From the NCBI RefSeq assembly GCF_042655385.1, contig NZ_JBHSMA010000014.1:79705-143704 (forward strand): DNA of 64,000 bases. Reading direction: 5' to 3'. This document shows, piece after piece, positions 1 through 7,327 of the stretch. This stretch comes from Larkinella bovis. GTDB taxonomy: Bacteria; Bacteroidota; Bacteroidia; Cytophagales; Spirosomataceae. Numbering within the stretch: the stretch's first letter is position 1; each line of letters starts with the position of its first letter. Made by a program: the position numbers and the translations under genes. Below the pieces are notes generated by a model. It did no database searches, was not told the DNA's origin, and was given only the letters and a program-made list of their open reading frames with translations.

Positions 1-445
1 ACAGAACCGTCGTCGGAATGCGGAGGTGCCGGATGCCCCGGTGCGAAATGGCGGCCACGTAACCCACCAGATCGAGGACGGAACCGCCCCCGACGGCGAC
101 CACGTACGAATGCCGGTCGATGCCGTAACGATCAACGGCCTCAACGAGCTGATCGACCAGCAACGGATCGTTTTTGGAGCCTTCACCACCGGGAATCACG
201 ATCAGATCCGGGATCAGGTCAACAATCGAAACGCGGGAAAAATAGGTTTTAATCTGGTCGGGCAGTTCGGGGTGAGCCGTCGTAACGCCCTCATCCAGAA
301 TAAATAAAAGCTTTTTGCGAAATCCTTCGGAATGGTGTTTTTGCAGGAAATCAAGTAAGGTCGGGTTAGTACTTTCAAACAGACGATCGGAAAAGTAGAC
401 ATCGTACGTAAACCGAACGCTGAACGACTGATGAAGGGTGTTCAT
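1..445 (-). CDS. eboD: EboD-like sugar-phosphate cyclase (3-dehydroquinate synthase family), 3' part missing
   Basis: The window edge cuts this gene after about 148 codons; it starts at the ATG complementary to 443-445. The visible N-terminal part has the NAD-binding features of dehydroquinate synthase-type cyclases: a PGGEGSKND stretch near residue 87 and a VAVGGGSVLDLVGYVA glycine-rich motif near residue 117, followed by RHLRIPTTVL. Family members cyclise seven-carbon sugar phosphates. It follows eboC on the same strand after 94 bases, and the eboA/eboB/eboC relatives upstream make EboD the best reading rather than the shikimate-pathway AroB. The catalytic zinc-binding residues lie outside the window, so activity cannot be judged. 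The substrate of EboD proteins is not known to me. Confidence 0.85.
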   Translation of the reverse strand, partial: MNTLHQSFSVRFTYDVYFSDRLFESTNPTLLDFLQKHHSEGFRKKLLFILDEGVTTAHPELPDQIKTYFSRVSIVDLIPDLIVIPGGEGSKNDPLLVDQLVEAVDRYGIDRHSYVVAVGGGSVLDLVGYVAAISHRGIRHLRIPTTVL

Positions 446-539
446 TCCTCGCAGATAATGATGATAAAATGTAAAGATACTGAAAAAACAAACCGGACGG
501 TTTGTCTTCTAGAACAAGCAATTAACCGGAAGCGTTCGG

Positions 540-1415
540 CTAGGTGACGGCAAATACTTTTGCCAGCAACCGCGACAGGGGAAGGAGACAAACCACCAGC
601 ATGGCCAGTGGAAAGGAAGCAAAGGCCGCGACCCAGGCCGCATTCATGACAATCAGCGATAACACACCGGCTTTGACGGCCAGGCCGATGTTGCGACCCT
701 GCGGTTCGCGAATGGCCCGCCAGAGGGGTGGGAAAATGAAGGAGCCAAAAAGAAGTAAAAACGGAACGGCGGTGCCCAGCTGGCCCCGCTGGTGCGCAAT
801 GGCTCCGATGCTACCAATAACAAGGCCGTACAGCAAACCGGCAATTCGCAGAACACCGGCATTCCCTCCGTGTACTTCGCCCCGGCTAATCATCGTGATG
901 GCGGCAATGTAAATAATGGGAATGATGCCCAGGAAGGCCCAGGTCGATAGCAGTTCGGGGAAAATGCTGATCCCCAGGGCCAGATTAAGGCCCCGGCACA
1001 AGCCCATGTTGAGCGGGCCGAGAATGGCGCTATGCTTGCCGTATTTGTCGTACACCAGCGATGCGATTGTGATCGCTACCGAAAACCAGCCTGCCGTTGG
1101 GTTCACCAGCCAGGCGGCTACGATTCCGATTGCGAATAAAAAAACGCCCAGTAGCGTGGCCGCCCGCAGGCTGACCTGGCCGCTCGGAATAGGCCGTTCG
1201 GGCCGTTCGACAGCGTCCAGCTCCGCATCGAACACATCGTTGAATACGACGCCCCCGCCGTATAAGCCAACCGTTGACAAACATAACCAGCCAACCGGGG
1301 CCGGATCAGCGTCGGGAATAAGGAAATACCCGGCAATGGCCATTCCGGCTATGACATCGGCAACGGCCGTGACCAGGTTCGCAGGGCGGGTTAGGCGAAG
1401 AAGCGGAAGCAACAT
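540..1415 (-). CDS. eboC: EboC-like UbiA-family prenyltransferase, integral membrane
   Basis: This 291-residue, strongly hydrophobic protein has about eight predicted membrane segments. It carries the UbiA superfamily aspartate-rich site NDVFDAELD at residues 59-67, which binds Mg-prenyl diphosphate, and a second YDKYGK motif near 122-127, equivalent to the second Asp motif. UbiA proteins move a prenyl chain onto an aromatic or polar acceptor inside the membrane. Its place between eboB and eboD identifies it as the EboC member, whose acceptor is not established. The start at 1415 begins directly with a UbiA-type N-terminus (LLRLTRPANLV). A perfect inverted repeat fills the space between eboB and this start, ending 11 bases before the ATG. 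A menaquinone-type role is less likely given the neighbours. Confidence 0.88.
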   Translation of the reverse strand: MLLPLLRLTRPANLVTAVADVIAGMAIAGYFLIPDADPAPVGWLCLSTVGLYGGGVVFNDVFDAELDAVERPERPIPSGQVSLRAATLLGVFLFAIGIVAAWLVNPTAGWFSVAITIASLVYDKYGKHSAILGPLNMGLCRGLNLALGISIFPELLSTWAFLGIIPIIYIAAITMISRGEVHGGNAGVLRIAGLLYGLVIGSIGAIAHQRGQLGTAVPFLLLFGSFIFPPLWRAIREPQGRNIGLAVKAGVLSLIVMNAAWVAAFASFPLAMLVVCLLPLSRLLAKVFAVT

Positions 1416-1425
1416 GGGAGCGAAT

Positions 1426-1484
1426 GATGCCTGATCCAGGAGGAATGAGTGTGCATCAGCTCCATTCCTCCTGGATCAGGCATC
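1426..1484. repeat. Perfect 22-bp inverted repeat between eboB and eboC
   Basis: Arms at 1426-1447 and 1463-1484 are exact reverse complements separated by 15 bases. The hairpin sits between the eboB stop codon (1487) and the eboC start (1415) on the minus strand. It has no run of T residues after it, so it is not a classical intrinsic terminator. It could protect the upstream mRNA, attenuate eboC expression, or be a small dispersed palindromic element. Its structure is certain; its role is not. Confidence 0.8.
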
Positions 1485-1486
1485 AC

Positions 1487-2419
1487 TTATTTTATGATCG
1501 TTGAAGATTTGTCGACCCGGGGAGCCTGGCCACCGCGAAGAACGGAGCTGCCGTTGTAGCGCTGGCTTTGGTCGATGTCGAGTGGTTGGTCGAGGTCTTC
1601 GAGGCTGAGCTGGCCGCTCTGGGCGAAGGCCGTCACGGCATTCTGAAACGTTACAAGCCGGATGGTTTCGTCGGCAATGCCGCGTTCTTTCATCAGGGCT
1701 GCGGTTTTGGGCAGCGCCAGCGGATCGCTGATGCCCCAGTCGGCTGCCGAGTTGATCATGATGTGTTCCGGTCCGTATTGTTTGACGACCTCCACCATCC
1801 GTTCGTTGCCCATTTTGGTAAACGGATAAATGGTAAAACCGGCCCAGAAGCCCCGATCCAGGACTTCCTTCACGGTTTCTTCGTTGTTATGATCGACAAT
1901 GACCATGCCGGGGTCCAGCCCGTGTTCGATGGCAATATCCATGCTGCGGCTGGTGCCCTGCTTTTTGTCGCGGTGGGGGGTGTGAATCTGCACCGGCAGA
2001 TTGGCCTCCTTCGCCAGTTCCAGCTGCGCCCGGTAGTATTTTTCTTCTAGCGGGGTTTGGTCGTCAAAACCGATTTCGCCGACGCCCACCACGCCTTCTT
2101 TATAGATAAACAACGGCAGAATTTCCATGACCTGCTCGGCCAGGGCTTCGTTGTTCGCTTCTTTCGAATTCAAACCGATGGTGCAGTAATGCCGGATGCC
2201 GAACTGCGACGCCCGAAACCGCTCCCAGCCCACCAGACTGGCAAAATAATCCCGGAAGGAATCGACGCCTGTGCGCGGCTGGCCGAGCCAGAAAGCCGGC
2301 TCGATGAGGGCCACAATGCCGGCGTCGGCCATGGCCTGGTAATCGTCGGTGGTGCGGGAGGTCATGTGCACGTGCATGTCGAAGAACTTCATGCCCCGGA
2401 TGCTCTCTAAAAAACTCAT
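1487..2419 (-). CDS. eboB: EboB-like TatD-family metal-dependent hydrolase
   Basis: The 310-residue protein is a TatD/amidohydrolase-type TIM barrel. It starts with a metal-binding FDMHVHM motif (D14, H16, H18). It continues with VGVGEIGFDD (metal Glu), a QIHTPHRD histidine segment, IVDHNNE and a final SAADWG aspartate, in the TatD order. The start at 2419 is chosen because a near-perfect promoter at 2443-2473 overlaps the only longer start at 2473, so that longer start could not be transcribed. In ebo clusters this gene accompanies a UbiA enzyme and a sugar-phosphate cyclase. The hydrolysed substrate is unknown. It is separated from eboA by two plus-strand genes. Confidence 0.87.
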   Translation of the reverse strand: MSFLESIRGMKFFDMHVHMTSRTTDDYQAMADAGIVALIEPAFWLGQPRTGVDSFRDYFASLVGWERFRASQFGIRHYCTIGLNSKEANNEALAEQVMEILPLFIYKEGVVGVGEIGFDDQTPLEEKYYRAQLELAKEANLPVQIHTPHRDKKQGTSRSMDIAIEHGLDPGMVIVDHNNEETVKEVLDRGFWAGFTIYPFTKMGNERMVEVVKQYGPEHIMINSAADWGISDPLALPKTAALMKERGIADETIRLVTFQNAVTAFAQSGQLSLEDLDQPLDIDQSQRYNGSSVLRGGQAPRVDKSSTIIK

Positions 2420-2442
2420 GATATTGTCGGGTTGTAAAAAAA

Positions 2443-2473
2443 CAAAGGTAGCTGGCCCGCGACCCAGTTGCAA
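2443..2473 (-). promoter_or_regulatory. Promoter of eboB (TTGCAA-17-TACCTTTG)
   Basis: Reading the minus strand, TTGCAA (2468-2473) is followed after 17 bases by TACCTTTG (2443-2450). This exactly fits the Bacteroidota vegetative consensus TTG-N17-19-TAnnTTTG. The -7 box lies 23 bases upstream of the eboB ATG. It shows that eboBCD are transcribed independently of eboA. Confidence 0.75.
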
Positions 2474-2629
2474 GTGATGGACCGAACGATTCCGTGGCCG
2501 GAGTGATTAGAAAAGGATTAAGAACCGTTCCCTTTTTATCAAAACCGAAAGGAAAAACGTTTAGTTAAGTAGGAGCGATGTATGGAGCATCGACTACTAA
2601 AATAAGTTGTACTATTTCGTTAGTTAATT

Positions 2630-3277
2630 ATGAAACCCATATTTCGGATTCTGCTGTGGGTAGCAATAGGCGGAGGAATAGGAAGTGGAATCAGTTCCTG
2701 CCGCCCCGACGCCCTGAGCGACCTGACCCCGGAAGATAGTCAGGTGTTTATTACGAACCGCGATCAGTCGGTCAATTTTGCCGCGTATAAAACGTTTAGT
2801 CTGCCCGACTCGGTGGTGCAGATTTCCAACGACCAGGCCCAGCTTTCCAATACCGGTCTGGAGCCGCCTTTCCTGAACCGGCTCGCGCAGGAACTGACCA
2901 ACCGGGGGTACCAGCGGGTCAGCCGGAAGGATAGCGCCGACCTGGGGGTGGCCGTAATGCTGGTCAACAACAGCTACGTGGGCGTTAGCTCCATGCCGTT
3001 TTCACCCTATTACCTCGATTACTGGGGCTACGGCGGACTGGGTGGCTGGGGCGGCTACAGTCCGTATTACCCAAGCTATTATTCGTTTTACGAAGTCAGT
3101 GACACCTACTGGCTGATTCAGGCCATTGACCTGAAACATCCGAATACGACCGATAAGGAGCTGAAGGTGGTTTGGCAGGCCCAGATTCGGGGGAACGGTA
3201 TTTTCGATGCCGCTTCAATCGATTCCATCCTGACCAGGGTATTCGAACAATCGGCCTATTTACGGGCTAATCAATAA
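2630..3277 (+). CDS. DUF4136 lipoprotein
   Basis: This is a 215-residue lipoprotein. A signal peptide with a glycine-rich hydrophobic core ends in a lipobox (SGISSC, Cys about residue 24). The body matches DUF4136: an early FAAYKTFSLPDS strand, a middle LTNRGYQRVSRKDSADLGV segment and a long Tyr/Gly-rich insert around residues 118-150. It ends with the KELKVVWQAQIRG strand and a helix (DSILTRVFEQ). DUF4136 proteins are exported and of unknown function. The gene is 81 bases upstream of a beta-barrel gene on the same strand, so the two probably form one transcript. Both interrupt the oppositely oriented ebo cluster. Confidence 0.85.
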   Translation: MKPIFRILLWVAIGGGIGSGISSCRPDALSDLTPEDSQVFITNRDQSVNFAAYKTFSLPDSVVQISNDQAQLSNTGLEPPFLNRLAQELTNRGYQRVSRKDSADLGVAVMLVNNSYVGVSSMPFSPYYLDYWGYGGLGGWGGYSPYYPSYYSFYEVSDTYWLIQAIDLKHPNTTDKELKVVWQAQIRGNGIFDAASIDSILTRVFEQSAYLRANQ

Positions 3278-3358
3278 GAAAGAGGGTAGACACGGGAGGA
3301 AAGAAAAAAGGTATTGATCTTTTCTTTCACTTCTCCGGTCTTTGATCGACAAAAAGCC

Positions 3359-4021
3359 ATGAGTAAAAAGATCATATTTAGTTTGATCGGACTGGTTTGG
3401 GCACTGGGAGCGGTTGCGCAAATCAGTCCGGATGAAGAAAAGTCGTATCAATCGTCGCTCTACCGCCAGTTTGTATCCGGGCGGGCGACGGTTTTTTACG
3501 GGGCTGCGCTGCCGATGGGCAGTCAGCAGAACTATATTGACAAAGCCGGAAGCCGGAGTTTTGCCCTGGCCTTCGAAGCCATGTTTCCGGGGCGGTTTTC
3601 GGTGGGGGGCCGCATCGGTCAGCAGTATTTCAGCCAGCGGTTACCCCGGCAGGTGTTCTCCTTCCCGGACGGAAGCGATATCTCGGCCGTCCAGACCCGA
3701 ACGCTGACGCTCGTTCCCCTGCTGGCTATCGGGTCGGTGTATCTCAACGATGTCAATTCGACGTTCCGGCCGTATTTGCAGCTGGGCGCGGGGGGCGCTT
3801 ACGTCGATTATACGCAGTATTACGGTACGCTGGCCGATCAGAAAACCGGCATCCGGGCGGCTCTGGCCCCAGCGGTCGGCGCGAAGTTCCAGTTTGGCAA
3901 AGGCAATAATCTGGGCGGGGAGATTCAGGCGCAGTACCAGAACGTATTTTTCAAGTACAACGAACTGAACAACAGTACGAACCTGCTGCTTTCCGTCGGC
4001 TTGTCGTACCGCTGGCTCTAA
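3359..4021 (+). CDS. Small outer-membrane beta-barrel protein
   Basis: The 220-residue product starts at the ATG at 3359, which gives a proper signal peptide (KKIIFSLIGLVWALGAVAQ) cleaved around residue 20; an in-frame upstream start would bury that signal. The mature part alternates polar and hydrophobic residues in strands typical of an OmpA/OmpW-like eight-stranded barrel, with a C-terminal strand ending LSYRWL. No enzyme motif is visible. It follows the DUF4136 lipoprotein and ends just before a REP-like palindrome pair shared with the end of eboA. The function is unknown; an envelope structural or sensing role is inference. Confidence 0.7.
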   Translation: MSKKIIFSLIGLVWALGAVAQISPDEEKSYQSSLYRQFVSGRATVFYGAALPMGSQQNYIDKAGSRSFALAFEAMFPGRFSVGGRIGQQYFSQRLPRQVFSFPDGSDISAVQTRTLTLVPLLAIGSVYLNDVNSTFRPYLQLGAGGAYVDYTQYYGTLADQKTGIRAALAPAVGAKFQFGKGNNLGGEIQAQYQNVFFKYNELNNSTNLLLSVGLSYRWL

Positions 4022-4107
4022 CCGTATCCACGGACTTTAGTCCGTGCTTTAGGTGCCTGATAAGTTGGCAATTTCAAAAAAACACGGGCTAAAGTCCGTG
4101 GGTACGG
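4022..4107. repeat. REP-like palindrome pair overlapping the 3' end of eboA
   Basis: The left arm at 4022-4046 and the right arm at 4083-4107 are near-perfect reverse complements, and each is itself a short palindrome around ACTTTAGT/GCTAAAGT. The right arm supplies the last codons and the TAG stop of eboA (stop at 4089-4091), as well as the probable terminator for the convergent beta-barrel gene. The shape (two imperfect small palindromes in inverted order at a gene end) is that of REP/BIME elements. Dispersal in the genome cannot be tested here. Confidence 0.7.
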
Positions 4108-4826
4108 AATAAGTTCTCCAGTTCGGCTTTATTGGACTCCGTCACGAACGGTTTTACCAGCGTCCAGAGTTCGGGGTGGATCGTGCGTCCGGCAGCCTGG
4201 CGTTCGTGCGCGTAATCGATGACAATGCGCGCGAGTCGCTCGTTGGACCGTTCCCGGAAACCGATGATCTGATCGACGGGCAGGTCGCAGAAAAAGGCTT
4301 TCATAATCAGTTGATTCCAGGCCGGTTCGTCCAATTGTTCCGACGCATACGGGTTGCAGACCATCAGGGCTTCCTGCACCGGGCTCATGTTACTGCGTAC
4401 CGCTTCGGTGGCCAGAAACCGCCAATGTTCCGGAAACTGCAAAACGGGCAAGGCGGAATACAGCGCCACCAGTTCGTTTATTTCGGCCCCTTTGAACAAA
4501 TTCTCAATCGTGCTGGTATAGGCGGTTTGATCATTGGCCGGTAGCTGGAGCAACCACCACACCCGCGCCAGCCGGTCGAGTGTCCAGCCGTCTACGGTAA
4601 AACCGGGTCGCAGTGTCTGAATTTCCTGCGCCGTAGCGGGCGGAACCTCGATGAGCGATTTGCCCACGAAGCGCGGTAGGGCCGTAAAAACGCGGTAAAA
4701 GGTGGCCGTGGCCGGATTTTTTGGGTAAGCGTCGGCCTGTTGCGTCAGGTAGGTGACGGCTTTTTCGGCGTTTGGCTGCCGCTGAATCAGGTCGAGCAGG
4801 GTGTCGGAAAGGGCTGTTGCATTCAT
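4089..4826 (-). CDS. eboA: EboA domain protein (ebo metabolite-traffic cluster)
   Basis: The 245-residue, mostly alpha-helical soluble protein has no signal peptide. Recognisable EboA features are the segment around LPRFVGKSLIEVPP, the WTLDRLARVWWLLQLP region, and the C-terminal AHERQAAGRTIHPELWTLVKPF helix pair. EboA has no known enzymatic activity; ebo clusters are linked to export or trafficking of natural-product precursors in cyanobacteria, and they also occur in Bacteroidota. The last residues (RTHGL-stop) are encoded inside a REP-like palindrome. The gene is separated from eboB by two plus-strand genes, and it has a promoter only 5 bases before its ATG, so the mRNA is probably leaderless. 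Confidence 0.85.
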   Translation of the reverse strand: MNATALSDTLLDLIQRQPNAEKAVTYLTQQADAYPKNPATATFYRVFTALPRFVGKSLIEVPPATAQEIQTLRPGFTVDGWTLDRLARVWWLLQLPANDQTAYTSTIENLFKGAEINELVALYSALPVLQFPEHWRFLATEAVRSNMSPVQEALMVCNPYASEQLDEPAWNQLIMKAFFCDLPVDQIIGFRERSNERLARIVIDYAHERQAAGRTIHPELWTLVKPFVTESNKAELENLFRTHGL

Positions 4827-4830
4827 GCGG

Positions 4831-4861
4831 TAAAGGTAGCAAGCAGATCGACTCCCGCCAA
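4831..4861 (-). promoter_or_regulatory. Promoter of eboA (TTGGCG-17-TACCTTTA)
   Basis: On the minus strand TTGGCG (4856-4861) is followed after 17 bases by TACCTTTA (4831-4838), one base off TAnnTTTG. The -7 box ends 5 bases before the eboA ATG (4826). Transcription would therefore begin at or next to the start codon, giving a leaderless message. Confidence 0.6.
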
Positions 4862-4862
4862 C

Positions 4863-5750
4863 TTACCCGGCCTTCGGATGCGCCTGGTTGTAGGCTTTCT
4901 TGAGCTTGTCGATGGTGGTATGCGTGTAGATTTGCGTGGCCGCCAGACTACTGTGCCCCAGCAAATCCTTGATGGCGTTCAGGTCGGCTCCCCGGTTGAG
5001 CAGGTGCGTCGCGTAGGTATGACGCAGCACGTGCGGGCTTTTCTTTTCCAGCGTCGTAACGAGGCCTAAATAGCGCTTCACAATCCGCTGAATCAAAACC
5101 GGGTAGGCTTTTACGCCCTGATCACTCAGAATCAGGTAAACCGGGTCGGCTTTGGGGCCAAATTCCGTTTCCTTTGCTTGCTGGTATTGCTGAATAAGAG
5201 TGAACAGCGGATTCGGCACCGGAATGATGCGGTGTTTGTTGCGCTTTCCCAGTACCGTGATGGTTTTCTCGTAGAGGTTGACGTCGGCTACTTTCAGGCC
5301 CACCAGTTCGGCCAGCCGGATGCCGGTGCCGTACAGGAACTCAAGCACCAGTTTATCGCGCAGGCCCTTGAAATCGTCCGGAAAATCGACGTCGTCCAGC
5401 AGGGTTTCCATTGGCTTTTCTTCCACAAAAACCGGGATTTTTTTGCTGGTTTTCAGCGCCGATACTTTCAGCATCGGATCGGCAGCAATAGCCTTCCGGC
5501 GGAGCAGAAAACCGTAAAAGCTCCGCAAGGTCGCAATTTTCCGGTTGACAGAGGTTTTGTCCAGCCCATTTTCCACCAGACTGACAATCCACGACCGGAT
5601 TTGGTGGAAGCTGGCGGTTTCGGGTTGTTCCAGTTCGTACTCGCTTTTCAGGTACGCCTGAAACTGGTCCATATCAGTGCGGTAGGCCGTGAGCGTGTGG
5701 TGGCTCAGGCGTTTTTCGTAGCGGATGTGTTCAAGGAAAAGCGCAACCAT
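4863..5750 (-). CDS. xerC: Xer-type tyrosine recombinase
   Basis: The 295-residue protein has an N-terminal SAM-like core-binding domain (residues ~1-90) and a C-terminal catalytic domain. The catalytic set is present: Arg in GTGIRLAELVGL, HVLRH (HxxR), LLGHSSLAATQIYTH with the second His and the nucleophile Tyr. Length and the absence of phage genes point to a housekeeping Xer recombinase that resolves chromosome dimers at dif; XerC versus XerD cannot be decided. The start at 5750 (MVALFLEHIR) is preferred because the longer version would start inside the T-tract of the rpsU terminator. It follows rpsU, a common neighbour in Bacteroidota. Confidence 0.85.
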   Translation of the reverse strand: MVALFLEHIRYEKRLSHHTLTAYRTDMDQFQAYLKSEYELEQPETASFHQIRSWIVSLVENGLDKTSVNRKIATLRSFYGFLLRRKAIAADPMLKVSALKTSKKIPVFVEEKPMETLLDDVDFPDDFKGLRDKLVLEFLYGTGIRLAELVGLKVADVNLYEKTITVLGKRNKHRIIPVPNPLFTLIQQYQQAKETEFGPKADPVYLILSDQGVKAYPVLIQRIVKRYLGLVTTLEKKSPHVLRHTYATHLLNRGADLNAIKDLLGHSSLAATQIYTHTTIDKLKKAYNQAHPKAG

Positions 5751-5786
5751 AAAACCGTCAAGCAGGAAGAAGAACCAAGATAGCAT

Positions 5787-5815
5787 AAAAAAAGCAGTAA
5801 GCCTATGCCTACTGC
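5787..5815 (-). terminator. Intrinsic terminator after rpsU
   Basis: On the minus strand GCAGTAGGC-ATA-GGCTTACTGC (5794-5815) forms a tight hairpin followed directly by seven T residues (5787-5793). It lies 33 bases after the rpsU stop and upstream of the Xer gene start. Confidence 0.8.
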
Positions 5816-5848
5816 CAACCCATGCTGTCGCCGAATGTATGCTACAAC

Positions 5849-6046
5849 TTATGCTTCACTGTTGCTGCCGTACATTTTTTCACGATAAACCGCTTTCAGG
5901 ATCTCCTGACGACGTTTGATCGACGGTTTCTGGAAGGCAGTCCGGGAACGCAAGGCACGCAATACGCCGGTTTTTTCAAATTTCTTCTTAAAGCGCTTCA
6001 GGGCTTTATCAATGGATTCGTTTTCTTTGACGTTTATGATAAGCAT
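5849..6046 (-). CDS. rpsU: 30S ribosomal protein S21
   Basis: This is a 65-residue basic protein. The N-terminus MLIINVKENESIDKALKR and the middle FKKKFEKTGVLRALR and RRQEILKAVYR segments are characteristic of bS21. It belongs to the small ribosomal subunit near the mRNA exit and anti-Shine-Dalgarno region. It has its own consensus promoter (6086-6116) and a terminator just downstream, so it is probably a monocistronic, highly expressed gene. Confidence 0.96.
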   Translation of the reverse strand: MLIINVKENESIDKALKRFKKKFEKTGVLRALRSRTAFQKPSIKRRQEILKAVYREKMYGSNSEA

Positions 6047-6085
6047 ATTCTGCTATTCGTTAATTTTCTGATATCAAACGGATTG

Positions 6086-6116
6086 CAAAGATAGGCTTCT
6101 GAAAAGAAAAATCCAA
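6086..6116 (-). promoter_or_regulatory. Promoter of rpsU (TTGGAT-17-TATCTTTG)
   Basis: On the minus strand TTGGAT (6111-6116) precedes TATCTTTG (6086-6093) by 17 bases, a full match to the Bacteroidota consensus. The -7 box is about 40 bases upstream of the rpsU start. Confidence 0.8.
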
Positions 6117-6162
6117 TAGTTTTGCGTGAAATCATTCACATAGAGAGGAGGGAACTGGATGA

Positions 6163-6324
6163 GCTGGATACTGGCTGGTTGGATACTGGATGCTGGATAT
6201 TGGAACTAGAAAGGCAATTTGATAATCCTTTACGGTTTTCCTTGTATTATAAACAACTCAATCATCTACCATCAATATCCAATATCCAGTATCCAACCAG
6301 CCAGCATCCAACCATCCAGCATTC
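6163..6324. repeat. Inverted heptamer-repeat element upstream of ppx
   Basis: The left arm (about 6163-6206) is a run of 7-8 base units of the form TGGATAC. The right arm (about 6271-6324) has the reverse-complement units (GTATCCA, GCATCCA, ATATCCA). About 27 bases of the two arms are exact complements, so the element can fold into a long cruciform. The right arm ends against the ppx start codon at 6325. The same unit recurs at 36663-36732. Confidence 0.8.
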
Positions 6325-7257
6325 ATGAAACAAGCGGTTATCGATCTCGGAACGAATACTTTTCATTTAATGATTACGGGCGAGGGGCAGACGCTCTTCC
6401 GGGAAAGTCGGCCGGCTAAAATTGGGAAATTGGGGATTAATCAGGGTGTAATTACCACTGAAGCTACCGAGCGGGCGTTAACGGTTTTGCGGTATTTCCG
6501 GTCAGTGCTTGATCAGCACGGGATCGCAGCGGAGCAGGCCGTTGCCATCGGAACGAGTGCCATCCGTAATGCGGGCAACCAGACGGACTTTATCGAACGG
6601 GTGCGCCAGGAAACTGGGATTGTCATTCGCTCCATTTCGGGTGAGGAAGAAGCGGGTTACATTTACGCGGGAGTGCGGGCGGCTGGTGCGCTGGACGATC
6701 AAATGGCCCTGGTGGTCGATATCGGTGGAGGGAGCGTCGAATGTATTCTTGGGACCCGGCAGCGAATTTACTGGAAGCAGAGTTTTGAAATCGGGGGGCA
6801 GCGGCTGCTGGAACGATTTATGGACACCGATCCGATCAGTCCGACGGCGATCCGCCGGATGAACCGGTTTTTTCAGGAGCAGTTGTTAACGCTTACCAAT
6901 GCCATTCATCAGTATGCCCCGACGGTACTGGTCGGTTCGTCGGGTTCGTTCGATACGCTGATCGATATGCAGTATATGCACGAACTAGGGCAGTGGCCGG
7001 AGGCCGGGCAGACGGCTTTTCTTCTGCCCATCAGCGAGTTTTATCGTTCGTACGAATTGCTGCTGACCCGTAACCACGCCGGGCGGATGCAGTTGCCGGG
7101 AATGATCGAACTGCGGGTCGATATGATTGTGGTGGGCGTTTGCCTGATCGACTATCTTTTGAAAACGTACGGGATCCGGCAAATCCGGGTTTCGACCTAT
7201 TCGTTGAAAGAAGGCCTACTGGCGGAGCTATCAGCGCTCCAAAACGGAAAAATTTGA
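6325..7257 (+). CDS. Ppx/GppA-family phosphatase (exopolyphosphatase-like)
   Basis: The 310-residue protein has the actin-like ASKHA fold of Ppx/GppA enzymes. VIDLGTNTFHLMI at the N-terminus is the first phosphate loop, GEEEAGYIYAGV follows near residue 110, and VVDIGGGSVECIL near 135 is the second phosphate loop. It corresponds to the short catalytic-only form, without the C-terminal HD domain found in the ~500-residue E. coli PPX. The likely reaction is removal of terminal phosphate from polyphosphate or hydrolysis of pppGpp; sequence alone does not separate the two. The start codon abuts a heptamer-repeat element, so its leader contains structured repeats. It is followed by a thioesterase gene after 70 bases. 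Confidence 0.9.
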   Translation: MKQAVIDLGTNTFHLMITGEGQTLFRESRPAKIGKLGINQGVITTEATERALTVLRYFRSVLDQHGIAAEQAVAIGTSAIRNAGNQTDFIERVRQETGIVIRSISGEEEAGYIYAGVRAAGALDDQMALVVDIGGGSVECILGTRQRIYWKQSFEIGGQRLLERFMDTDPISPTAIRRMNRFFQEQLLTLTNAIHQYAPTVLVGSSGSFDTLIDMQYMHELGQWPEAGQTAFLLPISEFYRSYELLLTRNHAGRMQLPGMIELRVDMIVVGVCLIDYLLKTYGIRQIRVSTYSLKEGLLAELSALQNGKI

Positions 7258-7327
7258 TTTTTGACGTGCTTCCGGAAGCGGGAGTTTGTATTTTAGTGAG
7301 TTTTTTATCCCAAAACGTCAAGTACTA

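Noticed and set aside
4863..5750. Xer-type recombinase as a marker of an integrated element
   Set aside because: It lies next to rpsU with no phage, plasmid or att-like duplications nearby, so it is read as the housekeeping dimer-resolution enzyme.
6122..6328. 68-codon open frame across the inverted repeat upstream of ppx
   Set aside because: The frame is produced by the heptamer repeats themselves and ends at the ppx start; no protein-like composition.
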